Translations under genes and position numbers: made by a program
Notes under the pieces: model-generated
Seen by the model: the letters and a program-made list of their open reading frames with translations, nothing else
Database searches by the model: none
Told to the model about the DNA's origin: nothing
Source of the DNA: JBCCTX01 sp964468435
GTDB lineage: Bacteria > Bacteroidota > Bacteroidia > J057
Reading direction: 5' to 3'
Length of the DNA: 59,569 nucleotides
Assembly: GCA_964468435.1 (NCBI GenBank)
Contig: CAYXVE010000029.1
Location: forward strand, 1-59,569
Shown here: one piece after another, positions 35,692 to 43,789 of the stretch
Position numbering within the stretch: position 1 is the first letter of the stretch
How the letters are laid out: every line of letters begins with the position of its first letter

Positions 35692-36122
35692 AATCATGCA
35701 GACTGTCCTTCTATACCATAAATGCCATCCGCTTATGGTTGGGGATTTCTGGGGCAATATGCTATCGGCATTACACAATCGATCTATGACCTCCTAGACG
35801 ATGAAGAACTGGAAGCAGTCATTGATCATGAGATCGCACATATCAAATGCAAGGATGTAGGTATCATGAGCACTTTTACCTTACTGGCAGATGGCTTCAA
35901 ATGGTTTGCCCATCTGCTTAGCTCTAGTCGTAACCTGATGGGAAGGAGACCTGCGCCCCTTCTGCTGGAATATATACTCAAAGGTATTGGGAAGTATGTC
36001 TTTGGTATTCTCAGATGGGCGAAATCGATACATCAGGCCGGCATAAATTCTCCAGTGAAAAGCTCCTGGAAATCAAACAAAAGCTTGGGGAAGCACTGGA
36101 ATTGGTAAATAAACTTGAATAA
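35692..36122 (+). pseudogene. Relic of an M48 (HtpX-like) metallopeptidase
   Basis: The frame at 35722-36108 carries the M48 core: AYGWGFLGQYAIGI, LLDDEELEAVIDHEIAHIKCKDVG with the HEIAH zinc site, then hydrophobic stretches. M48 peptidases are usually over 250 residues; here only about 125 remain. A matching upstream piece (DCPSIP) in the same frame is cut off by a TAA at 35719-35721, and the N-terminal helices are missing. The frame also breaks near 36015: coding-like sequence continues in another frame (MGEIDTSGRHKFSSEKLLEI...) to a TAA at 36120-36122. The conserved third zinc ligand region is lost. This is a decayed gene. Confidence 0.7.
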
Positions 36123-36244
36123 ATACATAAATAATGCCAGGGGTTAGAAGTAATACAGGAAAGCAAATCCATTTCGCAATCCAGCACTATTTGTAATACT
36201 CAGCCATATGATATATTTTAATAAAAACTATTAACCATACTTGT

Positions 36245-38197
36245 GTGAAACACTCTTTACGGTTGCTGCTCGGCTTATTTGCCCTCCAAGGAATCTTATC
36301 AGGTGAAATGTCAGCACAGGAGGTGCCTTTTCAGAAAGGGATCAACCTAACACAATGGTTTCAGGCACCTTCAGCACATCAGATTCAGTTCACTCGGTTT
36401 ACTCGTGAGGACTTCGAGCAGATCAAGAGCCTGGGCTGTGATGTGATCCGGCTACCTATTAATCTCCATTTCATGACAAATGGGGCTCCTGAATATCGAA
36501 TGGATCCGCTTTTCTACACATTCCTGGATCAGGCTGTAGAATGGGCAGAAGAACTGGATATACACCTCATACTGGATAATCATACCTTTGATCCCTCTGT
36601 AGCTACCGATCCTCTAGTCGGCGAGGTCTTGGTCAAGGTATGGTCGCAGATGGCCCGGCACTACAAGGATCGCTCAGAATTGTTACACTACGAAGTGTTC
36701 AACGAACCTCACGGTATCGCCGATTCACTATGGGGAGCTATACAGGGAGAAGTGATCCAGGCCATCAGAATTGAAGATCCAGTACATACCATTATCGTGG
36801 GGGGTACAGACTTCAACAGTTATCGCAAGCTACAATCCATACCCAAATATGATGACGAAAACCTCATTTATACTTTTCATTTCTACGACCCTTTCCTCTT
36901 TACCCATCAGGGAGCTACCTGGGTATCCCCATCCATGCTGCCACTGGCAGATATTCCATTTCCATATGATGAATCCCGTATGCCTACCCTTCCTGCAGAA
37001 CTGCTGGGAACCTGGGTAGGATTCAACTATCTCAACTATCCCCTTTCTGGCAATGTAGCTAGTGTACAATCCCTAATTGATTTAGCAATTCAATTCCGTG
37101 AAAAACGGGGTGTTCCTATCTACTGCGGAGAAATGGGGGTCTACAAACCCAACAGCCAGCAGGAGGATAGGGTCTTCTGGTATGAGCAGGTGAGATCCTA
37201 CCTGGATGAGAATGATATACCCTGGACTTCCTGGGATTATGAAGGAGGATTTGGTCTTTTTGAAAAAGGAAGTAATGAGTTATTTGATCATGACCTAAAT
37301 ATACCCTTACTGGATGCCCTGGGGTTCAATACTCCATCCCAAACTGAATTCCAATTCATTCCTGAGGCAGAGGGTTTTCCTATTTATGGAGATTTTATCG
37401 AAGAAGATGTATATGAATCCAGTTATCTTTCAGGATATCTGAGTTATTATTCTCAGGACCAGCCTAATCATGGTGACTACTGTATCAAATGGAGTGAAGC
37501 CGAACAGTATGGTATCATCGGTTGGGATCTGAAACCCAACAAAGACCTCAGCCGGCTGGTGGAACAGGGCTATGCACTGGATCTGATGATACGAGGAGAT
37601 CAACCTGGTACATCTATCGATTTCCGCTTTATGGATACCAAAGTTCCAGGCACGGATGAGCGCCCCTGGCGTATGGGGATCACCATCGATGAAGGACTTG
37701 TAGCATGGGATGGACGCTGGCATCATCTTCATATCCCTCTACAAAATTTTACTGAACGGGGCGCCTGGGACGATGGATGGTATAATCCCATCGGGGCGTT
37801 TGACTGGACAGCGATAGACCGGATGGAGTTTGTAGCAGAACATCACCCTCTTGGTGACGCCCGTATATGGCTGGATCAGATCCACATCACTAACATGGAT
37901 ACTGCACAGGTAAGTGTAACAACCGCATTTACCGGAACGCCTACCTCCCAACTTAACACCCTGGCAGATCAGATCAGCATTTATCCCAACCCCGTAGAAG
38001 ATAGGTTAATCATCCAGACAGAACCATCTCTACCATGTGAAGTCGAGCTCAGTGATCTGTTCGGAAAAGTCCGGATACATACCAATTTCTCAGATAAAAC
38101 ATCTATTCAGGTAGCTGGTTTGACGTCAGGTATGTATGTGTTAAAAATTATCTACCGGGGCCAGGTGCTTTACTTAGATAAGGTGATGGTGAAATAA
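36245..38197 (+). CDS. GH5 endoglucanase-type glycoside hydrolase with CBM-like and T9SS domains
   Basis: Cleaves beta-1,4 (or related) glucan or mannan chains. Start is a GTG at 36245 giving signal peptide MKHSLRLLLGLFALQG. The GH5 barrel covers about 28-360, with LDNHTFDP, the acid/base E154 in HYEVFNEPHG and nucleophile E296 in PIYCGEMGVY. A jelly-roll CBM-like domain follows (about 375-545), then a type A T9SS sorting domain (about 565-650, ISIYPNPVEDRL ... LYLDKVMVK). So it is exported to the cell surface or medium. It stands alone between the M48 relic and a convergent sulfatase. Subfamily and exact substrate cannot be fixed by eye. Confidence 0.92.
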   Translation: MKHSLRLLLGLFALQGILSGEMSAQEVPFQKGINLTQWFQAPSAHQIQFTRFTREDFEQIKSLGCDVIRLPINLHFMTNGAPEYRMDPLFYTFLDQAVEWAEELDIHLILDNHTFDPSVATDPLVGEVLVKVWSQMARHYKDRSELLHYEVFNEPHGIADSLWGAIQGEVIQAIRIEDPVHTIIVGGTDFNSYRKLQSIPKYDDENLIYTFHFYDPFLFTHQGATWVSPSMLPLADIPFPYDESRMPTLPAELLGTWVGFNYLNYPLSGNVASVQSLIDLAIQFREKRGVPIYCGEMGVYKPNSQQEDRVFWYEQVRSYLDENDIPWTSWDYEGGFGLFEKGSNELFDHDLNIPLLDALGFNTPSQTEFQFIPEAEGFPIYGDFIEEDVYESSYLSGYLSYYSQDQPNHGDYCIKWSEAEQYGIIGWDLKPNKDLSRLVEQGYALDLMIRGDQPGTSIDFRFMDTKVPGTDERPWRMGITIDEGLVAWDGRWHHLHIPLQNFTERGAWDDGWYNPIGAFDWTAIDRMEFVAEHHPLGDARIWLDQIHITNMDTAQVSVTTAFTGTPTSQLNTLADQISIYPNPVEDRLIIQTEPSLPCEVELSDLFGKVRIHTNFSDKTSIQVAGLTSGMYVLKIIYRGQVLYLDKVMVK

Positions 38198-38233
38198 AAG
38201 TCTAATCAATGATACTGATTTTGAGGGGCTTGG

Positions 38234-38250
38234 ACATTAATTGTTAATGT
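38234..38250. terminator. Small hairpin between convergent GH5 and sulfatase genes
   Basis: ACATTAA-TTG-TTAATGT is a perfect 7-bp stem with a 3-base loop. It lies in the 108-base gap between convergent stops, and a wider repeat (GATACCC / GGGTATC, 38258-38306) overlaps the second stop. No T tract follows, so a bidirectional terminator role is only possible. Confidence 0.3.
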
Positions 38251-38305
38251 TATGCATGATACCCGTAACCGTAGATGGGCTTCCGATACGCACAACCGTG
38301 GGTAT

Positions 38306-39757
38306 CTATTGGGCCTGGTAGGTATCAGATCCAAATGCAAACACCTCTGACGGTGTATGTGCTTCCTGTATGATCTGTTCTACCTGATCGACAACATCAG
38401 GATGAGCTTCTGCTACATTCTCGGTTTCGGAAATATCTTCTTCCAGGTTGTACAGTTCCAGTGGGCCATCGGGATTTTCCAAGTAATCGTACTTGATACC
38501 TTTCCATTTTCCCATTCTTACCGCTACCCGGCCTCCTCGTTCGTGAAATTCCCAGTACAGGTATTCATGCTCAGATTGATCACCTTCCCCTACTAAGGTA
38601 GGAACAAAGGAAATACCATCCAGATCAGCAGGGATTTGAGCACCAGAAAGCTCCGCAAAGGTCGGCATTAGGTCCCAAAATGCCGAAATATGATCCGTTC
38701 GCGACTCTGCTTCTATCTTTCCTGGCCACCACGCTATAGTAGGAACTCTTATACCCCCTTCATACAGATCTCGTTTATAGCCTCTTAGAGGCCCATTACT
38801 ATCAAAAAAATCGGGATCTGCCCCTCCTTCTTTATGGGGACCATTATCTGAACTGAAAATAATCAGCGTATTTTCCGAGAGTCCCAGTTCTGCTACCTTA
38901 TCCATGATCTGGCCTACATGCTCATCCAGTATGTCGATCATGGCAGCAAATGCTACATGAGGTTCTTCCTGGGATTCATAGGGTCCCTGACGATATAGTT
39001 CCCCCTCATCGTATCCTTCAAAAGGTTCTCCCGTATCGATTTTTCCCCTGTATTTCGCCATGTGCTCTTCTGGTGCTACCAGTTCGGCATGAGGTATGAC
39101 ATGTGGTACGAAAAGAAAAAAGTTGGTATCCTGATGTTCTTCGATGAAATCAAGCGTTTTTTCCTGGATAAGATCGGGAGCATAAACGCCCTTATTAGGA
39201 CCTTCATTTTCAGGTATCTCTATTTTTTCCTGGTTATGCCACAGATGTCTGGGATAATAATGATGGGCAAAACGCTGACAATTATACCCATAGAATTCAT
39301 CTATTCCCTGCAGGTTGGGATCTCCTTCCGAACCCGGATAACCCAGCCCCCATTTGCCAAATGCTCCGGTAACATATCCAGCTTCTTTCAACATTTCTCC
39401 CAACGTGTAGGTATCTGCCGGCAAAGGATATTGTCCCTCAGGTTGTACCTCCTTGTTGCCACGAACGGGTGTATGTCCTGTATGAAGACCTGTAATGAGC
39501 GTAGATCTCGAAGGAGCACAAACCGTACTACCGGAATAATGCTGTGTAAAGGACATGCCTGCAGCTGCTAATCGGTCTATATTGGAGGTGGAAAAATGCG
39601 TTTGCCCATTGAAGCTCAGGTCTCCATAACCCAGATCATCAGCCAGAATGAAGATGATATTGGGTTTTGAAGTCAATGAAATATTACCCTCCGGTGTACT
39701 AGAGGGGCCACTACAGGCTGATGTAAGAAAAATAGCAATCCAGTAATATATTCTCAT
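38306..39757 (-). CDS. Sulfatase (type I), lipoprotein
   Basis: A 483-residue sulfatase with lipoprotein signal (IFLTSAC). KPNIIFILADDLGYGDLSFNG gives the calcium Asp pair, and the formylglycine motif is STVCAPSRSTLITG (Cys80, C-x-P-x-R). GAFGKWGLGYPGSEGDP and IIFSSDNGPHKEGG complete the active site. It resembles arylsulfatase A-like S1 enzymes of marine Bacteroidota. It is a single gene, convergent with the GH5 gene, and divergent from the DinB gene. It needs a formylglycine-generating enzyme, which is not encoded in this window. Confidence 0.94.
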   Translation of the reverse strand: MRIYYWIAIFLTSACSGPSSTPEGNISLTSKPNIIFILADDLGYGDLSFNGQTHFSTSNIDRLAAAGMSFTQHYSGSTVCAPSRSTLITGLHTGHTPVRGNKEVQPEGQYPLPADTYTLGEMLKEAGYVTGAFGKWGLGYPGSEGDPNLQGIDEFYGYNCQRFAHHYYPRHLWHNQEKIEIPENEGPNKGVYAPDLIQEKTLDFIEEHQDTNFFLFVPHVIPHAELVAPEEHMAKYRGKIDTGEPFEGYDEGELYRQGPYESQEEPHVAFAAMIDILDEHVGQIMDKVAELGLSENTLIIFSSDNGPHKEGGADPDFFDSNGPLRGYKRDLYEGGIRVPTIAWWPGKIEAESRTDHISAFWDLMPTFAELSGAQIPADLDGISFVPTLVGEGDQSEHEYLYWEFHERGGRVAVRMGKWKGIKYDYLENPDGPLELYNLEEDISETENVAEAHPDVVDQVEQIIQEAHTPSEVFAFGSDTYQAQ

Positions 39758-39858
39758 CGTTGATAGCCTTAACGGATTTAAGAAATATGATTCTATTACT
39801 CATTATTCGTAAAATATAATGGAGTAGATAATAAAACAACAAAAATCTGTATTAACTT

Positions 39859-40380
39859 ATGGGTATGGACAAACAACAATTGATTGAAGAACTGCAACAA
39901 GCTACTGCGAAATGGATGAAAGCTGTAGCAGACCTTTCAGATGAAAGTTTCAACCAAAGGCCTTCAGAAGAGCGTTGGTCGGCACGTGAGATTATCGAAC
40001 ATATCAATATCATCGATATTTCTGCTTACCGGATGATCAAAAGCGATCAATCCACCCCAACTGAGCGAGATCCACAGGAAAAGATATCTACCATAGAAAA
40101 GGATTTCCTCAATTTCGATAAAAAATTTACTGCGTGGGGTCCCATTATTCCAACTAAAGAACCAAAAGCCCGGGCAGAAGTCCTGGATAAATTTCAAGGT
40201 GTAAGGAATAAATTAATTGCAACTGTTGATAAACAGAATCTTACGCTCACATGCCCCGAGTTTTCACACCCTCTCTTTGGTATGATGACAAGATTTGAAT
40301 GGGTACATTTTGTAAATATCCATACTCAAAGACATTACACACAACTAGAACGAGCACTGGAAACGATCAAATCCCCGTAA
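39859..40380 (+). CDS. DinB-family four-helix protein
   Basis: A 173-residue DinB/YfiT-like protein with a likely metal site of three His: EIIEHINIIDISAYRMI near residue 50 and HFVNIHTQRHYTQLERAL near the C-terminus. Members act as thiol-dependent transferases or stress proteins; the reaction here is unknown. No signal peptide, so cytoplasmic. It lies alone between a divergent sulfatase and the next rightward gene and does not belong clearly to the glycan system. Confidence 0.85.
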   Translation: MGMDKQQLIEELQQATAKWMKAVADLSDESFNQRPSEERWSAREIIEHINIIDISAYRMIKSDQSTPTERDPQEKISTIEKDFLNFDKKFTAWGPIIPTKEPKARAEVLDKFQGVRNKLIATVDKQNLTLTCPEFSHPLFGMMTRFEWVHFVNIHTQRHYTQLERALETIKSP

Positions 40381-40665
40381 ATCAAGTATCATTTTAATTC
40401 CCAGTACTTTCAAGGTAGCTACTAAGATATAAAGTAAAGCCAAAGAAATAATACATTTTTGCATCTGTATGATCTTAATTCATTGTGTGTTAGATACAAT
40501 TGATTTTACTGATTTACCTCCTTTGAGAGAGGGAAATTTTCCTACTGAAATCAGATCTCCAGCAATTTATCTCTCAAATCTGAAATAAGTTATCTTACAA
40601 CAACCCTGTACAACGAATATATTAAAAATTGATTGAGTTTGTTTTAGTCTAAAAAATGACCTGTA

Positions 40666-41598
40666 ATGCCTACAAAATTCCTCAAATGCTTTATCCTGAT
40701 ATATTTGTCTGTTCTCTATACAGCATATACACAAGCTCAATCTCCCAAAATTTTTAAAGTCATGGCCTGGAATATACTCCATGGTGCCAACGATATTGAG
40801 AATGGAAGGGAAAATGCTATTAACATCATTAAAGCCATTGATCCAGACATTGTGCTCATGGTAGAGACTTATGGTTCTGGTAAAATCATTGCCGACTCAC
40901 TGGGATATAACTTCCACTTAGTTGCTCCAGAAGGTACGGCTTTAGATGACGAAAGAATTAACTTATCTATTTTTTCCAGATTCCCTTTTGGAGATAGAAT
41001 AGATACTGGATATCCCTTTTATCTGGGAGGAAGTGAAGTCATAATTGGTAAGCAAAAAATCAGAGCATTTAGTAACTGGTTTCACTATGAACCCTGGAGT
41101 GATGCACCTGAGGAATTAGGGAAAACAGTTGATGAACTCCTCGAATGGGAAAAAACTGGTAAGAAATATGAAATGCTACAAAAAGTACTGCCATATTTTA
41201 GACAATATACTGCTGAAGCAGATTCTATTCCAGTCATCATTGGTGGAGATATGAATGCCCCTTCACACCTTGACTGGGGGGAGTCGACAAAAGATCTACA
41301 TCACGGCCTTGTCGTTCCATGGTACACTACCAAAGTGCTTGCAGAGACGGGGTTGATAGATTCATATAGGACCATTCATCCAGATCCGATATCTCATACA
41401 GGCATCACCTGGGATCAGAAAAATAAGAAGGATGAACATCGAATAGATTACATTTTCTACAAAGGCCCACTACTCAAGCCTATCGATTCACAGGTGTATC
41501 AGGTATTTTTTAATGAACCTTTTGAAATTGGCGGCCAAAAAATCATGTATCCTTCAGATCATGGGATCGTGGTCAGTACTTTTAAGATATTTGAATAA
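40666..41598 (+). CDS. Exported endonuclease/exonuclease/phosphatase family protein
   Basis: A 310-residue EEP-fold hydrolase with a signal peptide (CFILIYLSVLYTAYTQAQ). Active-site motifs: KVMAWNILHG, VLMVETYGSG, VIIGGDMNAPSHLDW, HRIDYIFYKG and YPSDHGIVVSTF, giving the metal and His/Asp set of the family. Because it is secreted, the substrate is extracellular DNA, a phosphodiester or a phospholipid headgroup. It is convergent with the sulfatase at 41,705. The 285-base gap before it (40381-40665) holds only a 40-codon frame at 40469-40591 that I could not support as a gene. Confidence 0.87.
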   Translation: MPTKFLKCFILIYLSVLYTAYTQAQSPKIFKVMAWNILHGANDIENGRENAINIIKAIDPDIVLMVETYGSGKIIADSLGYNFHLVAPEGTALDDERINLSIFSRFPFGDRIDTGYPFYLGGSEVIIGKQKIRAFSNWFHYEPWSDAPEELGKTVDELLEWEKTGKKYEMLQKVLPYFRQYTAEADSIPVIIGGDMNAPSHLDWGESTKDLHHGLVVPWYTTKVLAETGLIDSYRTIHPDPISHTGITWDQKNKKDEHRIDYIFYKGPLLKPIDSQVYQVFFNEPFEIGGQKIMYPSDHGIVVSTFKIFE

Positions 41599-41704
41599 CA
41601 GGGCAGCAAAACAAACAATTACGGTTAAGAAACATTATAAGAATCCCAATATATCTCTGTGTTTAGAAAAAGGGGGCTATCATCCAAATACTGTTGTCTA
41701 TCAC

Positions 41705-43351
41705 TTACTGCAACTGCGCCTCCCAATGCTCAGATAGCCAGGGTTGCTCAGGCACCCATTCAGGGTGATCAATTGCCCAGTCAGGCTTTGGAAACATGCG
41801 CAAGCGCGAGTATCGTGGATAAATCTCCCAGATATCTCCATTTCCAGTCACCCTCGGATCTCCGGTTTGGGTCAGATAAGCCTGCATCTGATCGCTGAGC
41901 AGCGCTTCATCAATAGCATATTTGGGATTACCTGCTAGGTTATTCAGGCAAAAGGGGTCTTCGCTAATGTCATACAATTCGACTGCTGGCCGATGTGCTA
42001 CCGAAAGATCGAGATAATTACCATAAACGGAATCCTCACGATGTGCTACCATGAAATCCAGAGTTGGACAGCCATCAATATCGTGGTAGGCATCATGCAT
42101 GGGGCCTTGTTCCATATTGTTGACCTGTTCTGTACTGGGATAATTGTCGGTACCGATCTTCTGAGGGGCTCCGGCAGGCCAGCGTTCAGGCTTTAAATTC
42201 CTGATGTACAGGTATCGATGGGTTCTGAGAGCGCGTTGAGGATAGCTAAGAGAATGATAGCGTACAGAAGAATGCCTTTCCCGGGAAGAAAATATACCTG
42301 TGCGGGTAGAGTCCACAATGCCATTTTGATCTGAACCCAGGATATTCATCATGCTTTTCCCAGCCATGGGATAGCTTCCGGAATGCTCTACTCCTGCAGC
42401 TTCCAGTATAGTAGGAGCGATATCTATAAATCCCACCAGATCATCTACAACCCTTCCAGCATTCACTTTTGCTCCCCACCTCAGTGCCATGGGTACATGT
42501 ATTCCATATTCATAGACATTTGCCTTGGCTCTAGGAAAAGCCATACCGTTATCTGATATAACGATGATCATGGTGTTCTCTAGTTCATCTGCTTCTTCCA
42601 GTAGCTCAATTGCCCGAATCAGATGGTTATCAGACCACTCTATTTCATAACAGTAGTCCAATATATCGCTTCTGACTTCCTCATGATCAGGCAGAAAAGC
42701 AGGTACTTCTACCATAGCAGGATCTTTACCATGCTCCATTCCGATTCCGTTCTTAAAACTTCTATGTGGTTCATGTGTGCCCAACCAAAAGCAAAAAGGC
42801 GAGTTGCGCGGCTTCTTATCCAGAAAGGCTTCAAAATTCCTTGCATAATCTTTTGGATTGATTCCCTCTGGAGCATCCATCTTATACTTATCCCATGAAG
42901 GTCCTGCAGGATTGCGCTGCCTGCCGGATATTTCATAGTTTCCCGGTCCCCAACCTTTACCTGTATACCCAACGTGATACCCTGCATTTTCGAGCAAATC
43001 CGGAAAAGTAACATACGTCGAATCGAAATGGCTGGCGTGTGTACCAGCTGCCTCGATCTGCCAGCAGTTTCTCCCGGTAAGCAAGGCCGCTCTGGAAGGA
43101 CTACAGCCTGGTGATGCAGCAAAAGCCTGTGTAAATAGTATCCCATCACGTGCAATACGATCAAACCCTGGTGTAGTTACTGCTTTATAACCATATATAG
43201 AGGTATGTGGATAGGATTGATCATCAGAAATAACGACCAGAATATTGGGTCGGGTATCTTCTTTTTTTGAAGATTGGGGGTCTGTACATGAAACTGAAAT
43301 CAACATCAGGATCAAAAATCCCATTAAGAGTTTGGGTAATCGTGGGTTCAT
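41705..43351 (-). CDS. Sulfatase (type I), lipoprotein
   Basis: A 548-residue sulfatase with lipobox LISVSC. RPNILVVISDDQSYPHTSIYG opens the domain, and the formylglycine motif is SPGCSPSRAALLTGRN (Cys83, C-x-P-x-R). HVGYTGKGWGPGNYE and IIVISDNGMAFPRAK follow. The 'DDQSYPHTS' and 'GKGWGPG' patterns fit the heparan-N-sulfatase/SGSH-like branch, unlike the neighbouring sulfatases. Its ATG overlaps the stop of the glycosidase relic by 4 bases. It is the last gene of the long leftward run. Confidence 0.94.
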   Translation of the reverse strand: MNPRLPKLLMGFLILMLISVSCTDPQSSKKEDTRPNILVVISDDQSYPHTSIYGYKAVTTPGFDRIARDGILFTQAFAASPGCSPSRAALLTGRNCWQIEAAGTHASHFDSTYVTFPDLLENAGYHVGYTGKGWGPGNYEISGRQRNPAGPSWDKYKMDAPEGINPKDYARNFEAFLDKKPRNSPFCFWLGTHEPHRSFKNGIGMEHGKDPAMVEVPAFLPDHEEVRSDILDYCYEIEWSDNHLIRAIELLEEADELENTMIIVISDNGMAFPRAKANVYEYGIHVPMALRWGAKVNAGRVVDDLVGFIDIAPTILEAAGVEHSGSYPMAGKSMMNILGSDQNGIVDSTRTGIFSSRERHSSVRYHSLSYPQRALRTHRYLYIRNLKPERWPAGAPQKIGTDNYPSTEQVNNMEQGPMHDAYHDIDGCPTLDFMVAHREDSVYGNYLDLSVAHRPAVELYDISEDPFCLNNLAGNPKYAIDEALLSDQMQAYLTQTGDPRVTGNGDIWEIYPRYSRLRMFPKPDWAIDHPEWVPEQPWLSEHWEAQLQ

Positions 43352-43773
43352 GGATTATGCTTAGGTTTTGATAGGTAATGAAAAGAATATAAATAATTAA
43401 ATGGTATATCTGGATTACCCTGATAAAACAAGTGGTATTTTCCATCACCATCTTTAAAAGCTCCTGGATGACCTGGTTCTGTCTCATTCCAGCTTTCCAA
43501 GGTACCTTTTAAGAGAAAAGGTTCATCATACAGTCGCCTACAGGATATCCCATCTTCACTGTTTGCCAGATGTAAACCACTTTCTCGATTGTTTTTGAAG
43601 TAGGAAAATATTAAAACGTTATCCGTAGCAGATGGGCTAAACGTGTAATGAAAACTGAGTAGAAAAAAAGTCCATGCGGCAGATATATGTCGCAAATTTT
43701 TTAAACATAAATTTATCTCCTCGAAAGAAGAGACCAGCGAACAACTGTCCAGCCGAAATATTTCTTTTAGCAT
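43348..43773 (-). pseudogene. Relic of a five-bladed-propeller glycosidase (GH43/GH32-like)
   Basis: The 141-codon frame contains two separated pieces of a GH43/GH32-type propeller: NVLIFSYFKNNRESGLHLANSEDGIS near the start and PGHPGAFKDGDGKYHLFYQGNPD near the end, which normally lie far apart in a protein more than twice this length. There is no signal peptide, the first 45 residues match nothing, and the C-terminal tail looks out of frame. The simplest reading is an internal deletion plus frameshift. The TGA overlaps the sulfatase ATG (ATGA), so ribosome coupling may have kept it in place. Confidence 0.55.
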
Positions 43774-43789
43774 CGTTATAAAATATAAC

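Noticed and set aside
40469..40591. 40-codon frame (MILIHCVLDTIDFTDLPPLR...) in the gap before the EEP-family gene
   Set aside because: No promoter with correct spacing, no terminator and no recognised homology; could be chance.
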